From: Teretinema zuelzerae
GTDB taxonomy: Bacteria > Spirochaetota > Spirochaetia > Treponematales > Treponemataceae
Direction of reading: 5' to 3'
Length of the DNA: 64,000 nt
Assembly (NCBI RefSeq): GCF_021021555.1
Contig: NZ_JAINWA010000003.1
Location: 1,612,001-1,676,000, forward strand
The notes under the pieces are model-generated. The model saw nothing but the letters and a program-made list of their open reading frames with translations, had not been told where the DNA came from and did not search any database. Positions 1-8,092 of the stretch are shown here, in pieces; the stretch's first letter is position 1; the number at the start of each line of letters is the position of its first letter. Made by a program: the position numbers and the translations under genes.

Positions 1-2010
1 AACGGATACTGGCTTATTAAAGAAGGAATCACCGCTCACCACGCAGCGCAGGCCTACGAGGCCGAACAGGACGGCGGCGAACTTGCCGTGTTCGCCCCGG
101 TCAAACCGACGAAGACGCGGGGAGATACGCTCAACGCGACGCTGTTGACCGTAAGGCTTTCAAGCCCGATGAGGGACATCGTCCGCGTGAGAATTTCCCA
201 TTTCGAAGGCGGCCTTGATGCCGGACCCTTTTTCGAAACCGCATCCGATCCGCTCTTCCGACCCGAGATTTCAATCGACGAGAACGAAGCCCGCATTTCG
301 TCGGGCAGGCTGGAGGCGCGCATCGCCTTTTCCGATTCCTGGCTCGTGGAATGGAGCGGAAGCGGCCGGCCCCTCACCTTCAGCGGAACGAAATCGACAG
401 GCTATATGGTCGACCCGGATAAAAAAGCGTATATGAAGGAAGAGCTCAACCTTTCCCCCGGAGAATACGTCTACGGTTTGGGAGAACGCTTCGGACCCTT
501 CGTCAAGAACGGGCAGAGCGTCGATATATGGAACGCGGACGGCGGAACGGCCAGCGAGCAGGCCTACAAGAATATTCCCTTTTATATGACGAACAAGGGA
601 TACGGCGTGTTCGTCAACGATCCCGGGGCGGTGTCCCTGGAAGTCGGCAGCGAAAAAACCTCGCGCGTCCAGTTCAGCGTTCCCGGAGAAGTCCTGGATT
701 ACTTCATGATCTACGGTCCGACCCCGGCCGAAGTCCTTGAACGCTATACGGCGCTCGTCGGAAGGCCCCCGCTCCTTCCCGAATGGTCCTACGGCCTGTG
801 GCTCACCACGTCGTTCACCACTTCCTACGACGAGAAAACGGTCATGTCCTTCATCGACGGGATGGCGGAGCGGAACATACCCTTGAGCGTCTTTCATTTC
901 GACTGTTTCTGGATGAAGGCCTTCCATTGGACCGATTTCATCTGGGACGCCGAAACCTTCCCCGATCCGGCGGGGCTTATCAAACGCATCAAGGATAAGG
1001 GAGTCCGCGTATGCTTGTGGATCAATCCCTACATCGCGCAGCGCTCTCCGCTTTTCAAGGAAGGAAAACAAAACGGCTTCCTTTTGAAAAAAACCGACGG
1101 CTCGGTATGGCAGACAGACCTCTGGCAGCCCGGCATGGGCATCGTCGACTTCACGAATCCCGAGGCCGCTGCCTGGTACGCGGAGAAGCTCGAAGCGCTG
1201 CTCGCACTCGGCGTCGACGCCTTTAAAACAGATTTCGGCGAACGCATTCCGACAGAGGTCCGCTGGCACGACGGCGGAGACCCGGTCAAGCAGCACAACT
1301 GGTACGCGCAGCTCTACAACCGCACGGTGTTCGAGCTGCTGGAATCGAAAAAGGGAGAAGGAGAGGCCTGCCTGTTCGCCCGTTCGGCGACCGCGGGAGG
1401 CCAGAAATATCCGGTTCACTGGGGCGGCGACTGCGAATCGACCTTCGAAGCGATGGCTGAAAGCCTCCGCGGAGGATTGTCTCTGGGGCTGTGCGGCTTC
1501 GGATACTGGAGCCATGATATCGGCGGATTCGAGGGAACTCCCCGCGCGGATCTCTTTAAGCGATGGATCGCGTTCGGCCTGCTCTCCTCCCACAGCAGGC
1601 TTCACGGCAGCAATTCCTACCGCGTGCCCTGGAACATAGACGATGAATCGGTAGAGGTAACGCGCCGCTTCGCGCTATTGAAAAAGCGGCTCATGCCCTA
1701 TTTGCACAAATGCGCCCGCGACGCGCATGAAAACGGGATTCCGGTCATGCGGGCGATGTTCCTAGCCTTCCCGGACGACCCTGCGTGCGCGTTCCTGGAC
1801 CGGCAGTACATGCTGGGGCCTGATATCCTGGTGGCTCCGGTCTTTAATCCGGAAGGCCTCGCCGAATATTATCTCCCCGAGGGAAACTGGACTCACCTCA
1901 TAGACGGCAGAATCATACGAGGCGGTCGATGGATACGGGAGTCGTACGATTTCATGAGCATCCCTGTTTGGGCCTTGGATGGTTCGGAGGCGTCGCTGAT
2001 TGCGAGGTAA
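1..2010 (+). CDS. yicI: alpha-xylosidase, GH31 (5' end cut by window edge)
   Basis: Hydrolyses alpha-1,6-linked xylose from xyloglucan oligosaccharides such as isoprimeverose; cytoplasmic by family. The reading frame is open from base 1, and its first residues (NGYWLIKEGI...) align with the start of E. coli YicI, so only about five residues lie outside the window. The nucleophile Asp is in KTDFGERIP (visible residue 411) and the acid/base Asp in HWGGD (477). Their spacing of 66 equals that of YicI D416/D482. The protein stops at PVWALDGSEASLIAR, about 100 residues short of YicI, so the distal C-terminal beta domain is missing. It lies 68 bp before a GH13 glucosidase on the same strand, probably one operon. 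Family assignment is firm; substrate is by homology. Confidence 0.93.
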   Translation, partial: NGYWLIKEGITAHHAAQAYEAEQDGGELAVFAPVKPTKTRGDTLNATLLTVRLSSPMRDIVRVRISHFEGGLDAGPFFETASDPLFRPEISIDENEARISSGRLEARIAFSDSWLVEWSGSGRPLTFSGTKSTGYMVDPDKKAYMKEELNLSPGEYVYGLGERFGPFVKNGQSVDIWNADGGTASEQAYKNIPFYMTNKGYGVFVNDPGAVSLEVGSEKTSRVQFSVPGEVLDYFMIYGPTPAEVLERYTALVGRPPLLPEWSYGLWLTTSFTTSYDEKTVMSFIDGMAERNIPLSVFHFDCFWMKAFHWTDFIWDAETFPDPAGLIKRIKDKGVRVCLWINPYIAQRSPLFKEGKQNGFLLKKTDGSVWQTDLWQPGMGIVDFTNPEAAAWYAEKLEALLALGVDAFKTDFGERIPTEVRWHDGGDPVKQHNWYAQLYNRTVFELLESKKGEGEACLFARSATAGGQKYPVHWGGDCESTFEAMAESLRGGLSLGLCGFGYWSHDIGGFEGTPRADLFKRWIAFGLLSSHSRLHGSNSYRVPWNIDDESVEVTRRFALLKKRLMPYLHKCARDAHENGIPVMRAMFLAFPDDPACAFLDRQYMLGPDILVAPVFNPEGLAEYYLPEGNWTHLIDGRIIRGGRWIRESYDFMSIPVWALDGSEASLIAR

Positions 2011-2078
2011 GTCCGCGGTCTGGACAGACCGCTTCCGCTCCCGTATGCTTTATCCCGACACGAGAAGGAGATACTAGA

Positions 2079-3779
2079 ATGAAACGGGCATGGTGGAAGG
2101 AAGCGGTGGTCTATCAGATTTACCCGCGCAGTTTTATGGATTCGAACGGCGACGGCATCGGCGACATACCCGGCATTCTCTCGCGGGCGGACTACCTCGC
2201 GGAGCTCGGAATCGACGTCGTCTGGCTTTCGCCCGTGTATCAGTCTCCGAACGCGGACAACGGGTACGACATCAGCGACTATCGGGCAATCATGACCGAA
2301 TTCGGCACCCTCGACGATTGGAAGCGTCTTTTAAAGGCCCTTCACGACCGGAACATCCGGCTGGTGATGGATCTCGTGGTCAACCATTCCTCCGACGAAC
2401 ATCCCTGGTTCGTCGAATCCAAAAAATCCCGGGACGGCGCGTACGCCGATTACTACATATGGCGCGACGGCCGGGGCGGCTGCGCCTGCGACGCGGAGCC
2501 GCCGAACGACTGGCAGTCGGTGTTCTCCGGCCCCGCATGGAAGTATTCGGCCGCCCGCGACCAGTGGTACCTCCACCTGTTCGCGGAAAAACAGCCGGAC
2601 CTGAACTGGGAAAACCCGGTTCTCCGGCGCGAAATATTCGACATGATGAGGTTCTGGCTCGATCTGGGTATCGATGGTTTCCGAATGGACGTCATCAACA
2701 TGATTTCCAAGGACGCCGCCCTGACGACCTTCATGAACGGCCCCCGCGTCCACGAATTCCTCCAGGAAATGAACGCCGAGATCCTCTCAAAATACGACAT
2801 TATGACGGTAGGCGAAACTCCGGGCGTAGATCCCGCGCTCGCCGAGCTCTACGTCGGGGAAAACCGGAACGAGCTCAACATGGTGTTCCAGTTCGAGCAT
2901 ATGGACGTGGACTCGGGCCCCGGAGGAAAGTGGGACATACGCCCCTGGATGCTCACGGAACTCCGCGCCATCCTCGGAAAGTGGCAGCGGGAGCTCGACG
3001 GGAAGGGATGGAACAGCCTCTATCTCAACAACCACGACCAGCCCCGGATGGTGTCGCGATTCGGAGACGATTCGCCCCTATGGAGGGTAAAGAGCGCGAA
3101 AATGCTCGCGACCATGCTTCACACCATGCAGGGCACGCCGTACATCTACCAGGGCGAAGAGATCGGAATGACCAACGTCGCCTTCCCGAGCATCGAAGAT
3201 TATGAGGACGTGGAAATCCGCAACTGGGTGAAGGAAGAACGCGAACGCGGAGCTCTCCGCGACAACGAACTGCTCAAAAGAATCCACTACCGGGGACGGG
3301 ACAACGCCCGTACGCCGATGCAGTGGACGGCGGGAAAAGGAGCGGGATTCACCTCCGGAACACCCTGGCTCGGAGTCAACCCGAACTACGCCGAAATAAA
3401 CGCAGAAGCGGCTTTAGCCGATCCGGACTCGATCTTCCGCTACTATCAAAAGCTCATCGCGCTCAGAAAGCGGAAAAAAGAGCTCGTCTACGCGGGTTCG
3501 TTCGAAGACCTCTGTCCCCGCAATGAATTCGTGTACGCGTACCGGAGAACTCTCAAAGCTGAAACCTTTACAAACGCGCAGCCGGAATCGGACAGAAGCA
3601 TTCTGACCATCCTCAACTTCTCGGGCGAAGCGCAGGACATCGGCTTTCTAACCGATCACATCGATAACGCGGGAGACCTGGTGCTGGACAATCGTTCAAC
3701 CGACGAAAAAAAAGTTCCTCTGTCCCCGGCGACGCTCGGCCCATGGGAGGCCCGCGTCTATCTCGGAGAAGGCAACTAA
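2079..3779 (+). CDS. malL: oligo-1,6-glucosidase / alpha-glucosidase, GH13
   Basis: Cytoplasmic exo-alpha-glucosidase of 566 residues that releases glucose from isomalto- or malto-oligosaccharides. It opens with the typical WWKEAVVYQIYPRSF. The nucleophile is Asp204 (GFRMDVINM), the acid/base Glu246 (TVGET) and the stabiliser Asp320 (NNHDQPR). Val205 right after the nucleophile is the residue associated with alpha-1,6 specificity (Thr in maltases). An in-frame GTG/ATG extension exists upstream, but the ATG used here follows the ribosome site AGAAGGAG and begins the conserved family N-terminus. It follows the alpha-xylosidase gene, suggesting joint breakdown of alpha-linked oligosaccharides. 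A strong terminator follows. Confidence 0.92.
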   Translation: MKRAWWKEAVVYQIYPRSFMDSNGDGIGDIPGILSRADYLAELGIDVVWLSPVYQSPNADNGYDISDYRAIMTEFGTLDDWKRLLKALHDRNIRLVMDLVVNHSSDEHPWFVESKKSRDGAYADYYIWRDGRGGCACDAEPPNDWQSVFSGPAWKYSAARDQWYLHLFAEKQPDLNWENPVLRREIFDMMRFWLDLGIDGFRMDVINMISKDAALTTFMNGPRVHEFLQEMNAEILSKYDIMTVGETPGVDPALAELYVGENRNELNMVFQFEHMDVDSGPGGKWDIRPWMLTELRAILGKWQRELDGKGWNSLYLNNHDQPRMVSRFGDDSPLWRVKSAKMLATMLHTMQGTPYIYQGEEIGMTNVAFPSIEDYEDVEIRNWVKEERERGALRDNELLKRIHYRGRDNARTPMQWTAGKGAGFTSGTPWLGVNPNYAEINAEAALADPDSIFRYYQKLIALRKRKKELVYAGSFEDLCPRNEFVYAYRRTLKAETFTNAQPESDRSILTILNFSGEAQDIGFLTDHIDNAGDLVLDNRSTDEKKVPLSPATLGPWEARVYLGEGN

Positions 3780-3797
3780 GCGCGTAGTTAACCAAAC

Positions 3798-3837
3798 AGG
3801 CAAGCTTTCGCCCTCTGCGGGGAAGGCTTGCCTTTTT
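3798..3837 (+). terminator. rho-independent terminator after the GH13 gene
   Basis: Perfect 8-bp stem AGGCAAGC / GCTTGCCT (3798-3805 with 3826-3833) followed by a T run. It ends the alpha-xylosidase/glucosidase unit. Confidence 0.85.
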
Positions 3838-3885
3838 ACCACGTTCATATATTTGTAAAATCCGCAACAAAACATCCTTATTAGA

Positions 3886-3914
3886 TTGCATACAATTAAA
3901 TCGAGTGCTATACA
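3886..3914 (+). promoter_or_regulatory. promoter with OhrR-like operator for the peroxidase operon
   Basis: -35 TTGCAT (3886-3891), 17-bp spacer, -10 TATACA (3909-3914). The spacer holds TACAATTAAATCGAG (3891-3905), which matches the left half of the Bacillus OhrR operator (TACAATTNAATTGTA) almost exactly. A repressor here would block the promoter. The third gene of the operon encodes an OhrR, so autoregulation by oxidised repressor is the likely mode (inference). Confidence 0.72.
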
Positions 3915-3932
3915 TAATGCAAGGAGATTAAC

Positions 3933-4409
3933 ATGAGCGTATACGATTTTTCTGTTAAGAAAGCGAACGGTGCTTCCGTGAATTTAGCGGACTATAAGGG
4001 AAAAGTTCTCTTGATTGTTAATACAGCGACTAAATGCGGACTCGCTCCCCAGCTCAGAGGCCTTGAGGAGCTGCATAAGAAATACGCCGAAAAAGGGCTT
4101 GCGGTCCTCGGCTTTCCCTGCTCCCAGTTCGCCGGACAGGAGCTAGACGACGCAGACGAAATACATGCCGTATGCCAAATGAACTACGGAGTAACCTTTC
4201 AGATTTTCGACAAGATCGATGTGAACGGAAAGACGGCCCATCCCCTGTTCGCATATTTAAGGAAAAAAACCGGCGGACTCTTCGGCAACTCGATTAAATG
4301 GAATTTCACCAAATTTCTCATCGACGCGGAGGGGAAAACGATTCAAAGATTCGCGCCCGCGACTGTCCCCGCGAAGATGGAACAGAAGATAGCAGCTCTT
4401 CTCGGATGA
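3933..4409 (+). CDS. glutathione peroxidase-like thiol peroxidase (copy 1)
   Basis: Reduces organic hydroperoxides and H2O2 in the cytoplasm. It is a 158-residue thioredoxin-fold protein of the bacterial GPx/BtuE type. The peroxidatic Cys35 is in TATKCGLAPQ, Cys81 (AVCQMNYGV) sits where thioredoxin-dependent family members carry the resolving Cys, and the Trp/Asn tetrad motif KWNFTKF is present. A cysteine, not selenocysteine, is encoded. Ribosome site AAGGAGA. First gene of a three-gene operon with a second peroxidase (42-nt gap) and an OhrR repressor. Because this subfamily usually uses thioredoxin, the glutathione name should not be taken literally. Confidence 0.9.
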   Translation: MSVYDFSVKKANGASVNLADYKGKVLLIVNTATKCGLAPQLRGLEELHKKYAEKGLAVLGFPCSQFAGQELDDADEIHAVCQMNYGVTFQIFDKIDVNGKTAHPLFAYLRKKTGGLFGNSIKWNFTKFLIDAEGKTIQRFAPATVPAKMEQKIAALLG

Positions 4410-4451
4410 GGAATTCCTGCGCACGAAACAAACATGCCCAAGGAGCTTGAA

Positions 4452-5006
4452 ATGAACATATACGATTTAACTGCGACAGCAATCGACGGAAAACACATTC
4501 CTCTTTCTGAATACAGGGGAAAGGCCCTTGTAATCGTAAACACCGCGAGCAAGTGCGGCTTTACGCCCCAATACGAAAGCCTTGAACAGCTGTATAAAAA
4601 ATACAGGGACAGAGGTCTGGAAATTCTGGGATTCCCCTCGAACGATTTCGCCGGCCAGGAACCGGGAAGCAATCAGGACGTAGAAAGCTTTTGCAAGATG
4701 AACTACGGCGTTTCCTTCAAGCTCACTGAAAAAACGTCCGTGCGCGGCCCGCAAGCTCACAAAGTATTCGCTTTTTTAACGAAAGAGAAACCGTTCAAGG
4801 GCTTCAACGCAAATCATCCCATAGCGTCCCTGCTTGAATCCAATCTGCGCACGAATTTTCCGCACTTCATGGAAGGAGACTCGGTAAAGTGGAATTTCAC
4901 CAAATTCCTGATAGCTCCGGACGGAACGGTGTATGAACGCTTCGAGCCGACTACTGATCCGATGGAAATGGAAGCTGATATTGTGAAGTTGTTGGAAAAA
5001 CGTTGA
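4452..5006 (+). CDS. glutathione peroxidase-like thiol peroxidase (copy 2)
   Basis: Paralogue of the preceding gene with the same predicted activity, 184 residues. Cys35 (TASKCGFTPQ) is peroxidatic and Cys81 (ESFCKMNYGV) the candidate resolving residue. FPSNDFAGQE has Ser where copy 1 has Cys63. It carries an insertion of about 25 residues before KWNFTKF that copy 1 lacks. The start is placed at the second in-frame ATG because AGGAG lies 6 nt upstream and the N-terminus then aligns with copy 1; an ATG six codons earlier has no such site. Two adjacent, diverged peroxidases under one peroxide-type repressor suggest different substrates. Confidence 0.88.
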   Translation: MNIYDLTATAIDGKHIPLSEYRGKALVIVNTASKCGFTPQYESLEQLYKKYRDRGLEILGFPSNDFAGQEPGSNQDVESFCKMNYGVSFKLTEKTSVRGPQAHKVFAFLTKEKPFKGFNANHPIASLLESNLRTNFPHFMEGDSVKWNFTKFLIAPDGTVYERFEPTTDPMEMEADIVKLLEKR

Positions 5007-5058
5007 CAGCGTTTTGGAATACCGCTATACATCACGGGAACGAAGAAGGGGAAGGAAC

Positions 5059-5481
5059 ATGTACGAAGAATTAAAGCTCGACAACCAATTATGCTTTCCC
5101 CTGTACTCCTGCGCGAAAGGCGTGGTAGGCAAATACAAGCCGTTTCTCGACGAACTGGATTTAACCTACACCCAATACATCGCCCTGCTGGTGCTGTGGG
5201 AAAAACGGAAGACTAACGTGAAAACCCTGGGAGAGGCTCTGTCCCTCGATTCGGGAACGCTTACGCCTCTTTTAAAGAAACTTCAGGAGAAGGGATTGAT
5301 CTCAAGGGAGCGCGATCCGGAAGACGAGAGAAACCTGACCGTAAGCTTGACCCCCGAGGGCGAGAAGCTGGAACTTAAAGCCAGGGAGATTCCTTCCAGA
5401 ATTTCCCGGTGCATAGACCTCTCTAAGGAAGACTCCATCGCCCTGTACGGAATCCTCAGAAAGCTGATGGCGAAACTGTAG
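5059..5481 (+). CDS. ohrR: OhrR-type MarR-family organic peroxide repressor
   Basis: DNA-binding repressor inactivated when its N-terminal cysteine is oxidised by organic hydroperoxide. The 140-residue protein closely follows Bacillus OhrR: sensing Cys12 in LDNQLCFPLYSC, then YKPFLDELDLTYTQYIALL, the recognition helix region LDSGTLTPLLKKL and the wing ERDPEDERN. A second Cys at position 18 could act as a resolving partner. The start is the ATG behind GGGGAAGGAA; a longer in-frame start is less likely. It ends the peroxidase operon (52-nt gap) and meets the next, convergent gene 9 bp away. In Bacillus the target is ohrA; here the cotranscribed genes are peroxidases, and no Ohr homologue was seen. 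Confidence 0.9.
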   Translation: MYEELKLDNQLCFPLYSCAKGVVGKYKPFLDELDLTYTQYIALLVLWEKRKTNVKTLGEALSLDSGTLTPLLKKLQEKGLISRERDPEDERNLTVSLTPEGEKLELKAREIPSRISRCIDLSKEDSIALYGILRKLMAKL

Positions 5482-5490
5482 CAACCGACG

Positions 5491-7554
5491 CTACACCTTG
5501 TATCCGAGCAGCTCCTTTTCCAAGGCGCCGCTTGCGTCGAGGTTGCGGTCGACCTCGCGGCGGACGGCCGAGAAAGCCTGTTGCAACCCCTGCATGGCAT
5601 CGGCCTGGGCCTTAGCGGAAGACGCGATGGACGAAAACCGGCTCAGAGTCTCTTCCAATCCGGACGCCATGAGCGTAGTTTCTCGTTCCTGTATTTCCAT
5701 CCTTTCGCGGACGATTCGCGAGTTTTCCTGCACCTGATTAATCGACGATTCGACGCTGCTGGTGCCCGCCGACTGCTCTTTCATGGCGGAGGCTATTTCG
5801 GCGGAAATGGAAGCGGCTTCCGCTATTCCGCCGGACAGGGAAAGAAAGGCCTGAGAAGTCGCCTCCGAAGAAGCGACGCCCTTGTGAACACGCCCGTCCA
5901 TCTCCAATACCAAATCTTTGATCTTTTTCGTTTCTTTCGCGGCGGAGGCTGCCAATGAACGAACCTCTCCGGCGACGACCGCGAACCCCGCTCCGCTTGT
6001 TCCGGCGTGAGCCGCTTCAATCGCCGCGTTCATCGCCAGCAGATTCGTGTCTCCCGCGATTCTGGAAAGCGAGCCGAGCACTTTCAATACGTCGGCCGCG
6101 GACTTTTCGATATCCTTAATCGCCTTCGCCGCCTCATGAACGGAACTGTTTCCGGAGTTTCCCTTCGCCGCCAAGTCGGACGTTACGGCGCCGGAACGAT
6201 GAGTCATCGACTCGACGGAGCGTATGTTCGCGGACATTTCCTCCATCGCGGAGGCTGTTTCGTCGGTGAACCTGCGCTGAGAATCCACAGCGCCGGCTAC
6301 CGCCCGGGCGGCGGCGCGCAACGATTCGAGAGAATCTTTGAGAATGCGGGATTCGGTCGCCTGCTTGTCGATGGACGAGCTCAGCGAAACGACCGATTCA
6401 ATCACGTTCATCGTCGCCGTCTCCGAACCCTTCATAACTGAATCGATGGATTGGGCGGCCTCGCGGGTTTCAGCGGCCGCGGCGCCGATGCGATATATCA
6501 GGGATCGGAATCGGTCCATCAGGCGGTTGACCGAATCGGCGAGCTGGCCGAACTCGTCCATTGAACGCAGCGACAATCGCTTAGTAAGATCCCCGCCTCC
6601 CTCGATTACATCAAGAAGCCTCTCGTTGAGCGCGCTGATCTGGCCTTTCATTTCGAGGGATCTGGCTCCCTGGACAAGGATGCATACTACGGCGAGAAAA
6701 AAGGCGGTCAAGAGGAACACGGCCGTTTCCCTCGTTTCGTAGTCCGCAAGGGCATCCCACGGCAGCGGAACATCCTGAGGCGTGAAGCTCTTTCTGGCGG
6801 TTACGCCGGGCACAGCCTTTACGATGCCCGCACGCAGAACATCTTCGGCCCTCGCCTCTCCTGAGGCTTCGGAGCGGAGCGCCTGAAACGAAAGATCCTG
6901 GTAAGCAATCAATCCATGCATGTTGAACTGAAGATAGGTAGCCGCGTACACCGCGACGATAGCGACGTGCAGAACCTGCTTGGACGTGCTGCGCATGGCG
7001 CGTTTTCTGTTTCCCAATCCGGTGATGCCCAATCGATCGCGCAATTCGCCGAAGCAGATATCGTGCAGAGCCGACTGCGCCGACGCGTACATTGCCGCTC
7101 CGGCGATATTCGAAACGAGAATGATCAGCCGGAACGGAGAAGTGAAGCCGCCGATGCCGTCTTCGATTAACACCAGGATGGCGTATCCCATGGCGAAGCC
7201 GAAAAGGTTCAGGAATAACACGATCCAGGAAAAGCGGAGCAGGGATACGCGGAGTCGTTCGGTTTCCTCTTCCCCGAGAGAAGAATCGCTTCTGAGCCGG
7301 TTCAGGGCCGACTCGAAGGGCCGCGCGGCGAAATACAGCACCAGGCCGAATACTACAGCGGGAGGGACTACGTAGAACAGAATAAAATTGAAAACATAGC
7401 CCGGCAAATCAGAAACCGAAGCGATTCCCAATACCGCGTTGTCCCGGAAATAGCCCAATATCTGCATGAAAACATACACGACGAAAATCATTCCTACGGA
7501 AATGAGGCTCACCTTCAGGGCGAGTCTCGAGGGGGCGACTTTTTTATCTTTCAT
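5491..7554 (-). CDS. methyl-accepting chemotaxis protein
   Basis: Membrane chemoreceptor of 687 residues signalling to CheA/CheW. The N-terminal part has several hydrophobic segments (the first near residues 15-35, further ones over about 40-140) and a last transmembrane segment before residue 300. A HAMP-like stretch follows (MDEFGQLADSVNRLMDRF), then the long coiled-coil signalling domain with the hairpin tip [17 protein letters not shown]. The ligand is unknown. The ATG is chosen over a TTG 13 codons upstream because that TTG is part of a good -35 box (TTGACA). The resulting message would have almost no leader. Downstream it converges on the ohrR gene. Confidence 0.88.
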   Translation of the reverse strand: MKDKKVAPSRLALKVSLISVGMIFVVYVFMQILGYFRDNAVLGIASVSDLPGYVFNFILFYVVPPAVVFGLVLYFAARPFESALNRLRSDSSLGEEETERLRVSLLRFSWIVLFLNLFGFAMGYAILVLIEDGIGGFTSPFRLIILVSNIAGAAMYASAQSALHDICFGELRDRLGITGLGNRKRAMRSTSKQVLHVAIVAVYAATYLQFNMHGLIAYQDLSFQALRSEASGEARAEDVLRAGIVKAVPGVTARKSFTPQDVPLPWDALADYETRETAVFLLTAFFLAVVCILVQGARSLEMKGQISALNERLLDVIEGGGDLTKRLSLRSMDEFGQLADSVNRLMDRFRSLIYRIGAAAAETREAAQSIDSVMKGSETATMNVIESVVSLSSSIDKQATESRILKDSLESLRAAARAVAGAVDSQRRFTDETASAMEEMSANIRSVESMTHRSGAVTSDLAAKGNSGNSSVHEAAKAIKDIEKSAADVLKVLGSLSRIAGDTNLLAMNAAIEAAHAGTSGAGFAVVAGEVRSLAASAAKETKKIKDLVLEMDGRVHKGVASSEATSQAFLSLSGGIAEAASISAEIASAMKEQSAGTSSVESSINQVQENSRIVRERMEIQERETTLMASGLEETLSRFSSIASSAKAQADAMQGLQQAFSAVRREVDRNLDASGALEKELLGYKV

Positions 7555-7564
7555 ATCTGGTTGA

Positions 7565-7593
7565 ATTGTTCCCTTTCGGAACAATCCTGTCAA
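7565..7593 (-). promoter_or_regulatory. promoter of the chemoreceptor with overlapping inverted repeat
   Basis: Reading the minus strand: TTGACA (7593-7588), 17-bp spacer, AACAAT (7570-7565), then 10 nt to the ATG at 7554. The spacer and -10 carry a perfect inverted repeat, ATTGTTCC / GGAACAAT separated by 5 nt (7565-7585), placed like an operator. No Shine-Dalgarno sequence lies at normal distance. Confidence 0.5.
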
Positions 7594-7685
7594 GAATAAA
7601 ACCCGCGATGCCGCGCAAACCAGGAAATATTCGCGCGCAGCCCGGTTAATCGTTTATACTTGTTGATAATAACCAGGAGGACGCA

Positions 7686-7997
7686 ATGTATACAGCGACA
7701 ATGAGGTATAATTTCACCGAAGAAGGCTTTCAGGAAGGGTGCGCTCTGTGGAAAACCATCGTGTTCAACGCGGCGCAAAAGGCCCCCGGCCTGGTTCGGA
7801 TGCAGTTTCTCACGGCCCAGCCGACCGCCCTCGCCATCGGCACCTGGAAGGATAAAAAACATGCCGAGGACTTCATGAAAACCGGCGTTTTCAAGGAATT
7901 AAAAGACGCGCTGAAGGGAAAACTCGTTTCCGAACCGGAACCCGAGCTGTGGGTGCTGGAAAGCTTTTGGGGAGAGAGTTCGGGCACGGGCCGCTGA
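7686..7997 (+). CDS. small ABM/dimeric alpha-beta-barrel-like protein
   Basis: 103-residue cytoplasmic protein resembling antibiotic-biosynthesis-monooxygenase-type (dimeric ferredoxin-like barrel) proteins. It has an N-terminal strand MYTATMRYNF, a helix, the strand LVRMQFLTA, the central pattern LAIGTWKDKKHAEDFMKT and a C-terminal strand ELWVLESF. Such proteins range from quinol monooxygenases to heme-degrading or purely structural proteins; no residue here decides between them. Ribosome site AGGAGG, 6 nt before ATG. Stand-alone gene between two chemoreceptor genes. Confidence 0.65.
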   Translation: MYTATMRYNFTEEGFQEGCALWKTIVFNAAQKAPGLVRMQFLTAQPTALAIGTWKDKKHAEDFMKTGVFKELKDALKGKLVSEPEPELWVLESFWGESSGTGR

Positions 7998-8092
7998 TAA
8001 TAGCCGAAAACCGTCAATTCATTCATTTTTCCATCCTTTAGACTGCCGTATTGCCGGATAAAAGCTATACTGTAGGCATTACAGGAGTACCG

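Noticed and set aside
271..1605. Long minus-strand open frame opposite the alpha-xylosidase gene
   Set aside because: It is the antisense shadow of a conserved GH31 gene, with no ribosome site and a low-complexity, Arg-rich product. Similar antisense frames opposite galTK, gguA, araA, araB and the other genes were dropped for the same reason.
1929..2078. 50-codon N-terminal extension of the GH13 glucosidase
   Set aside because: It overlaps the end of the upstream gene, and the ATG at 2079 has the ribosome site and starts the conserved N-terminus.
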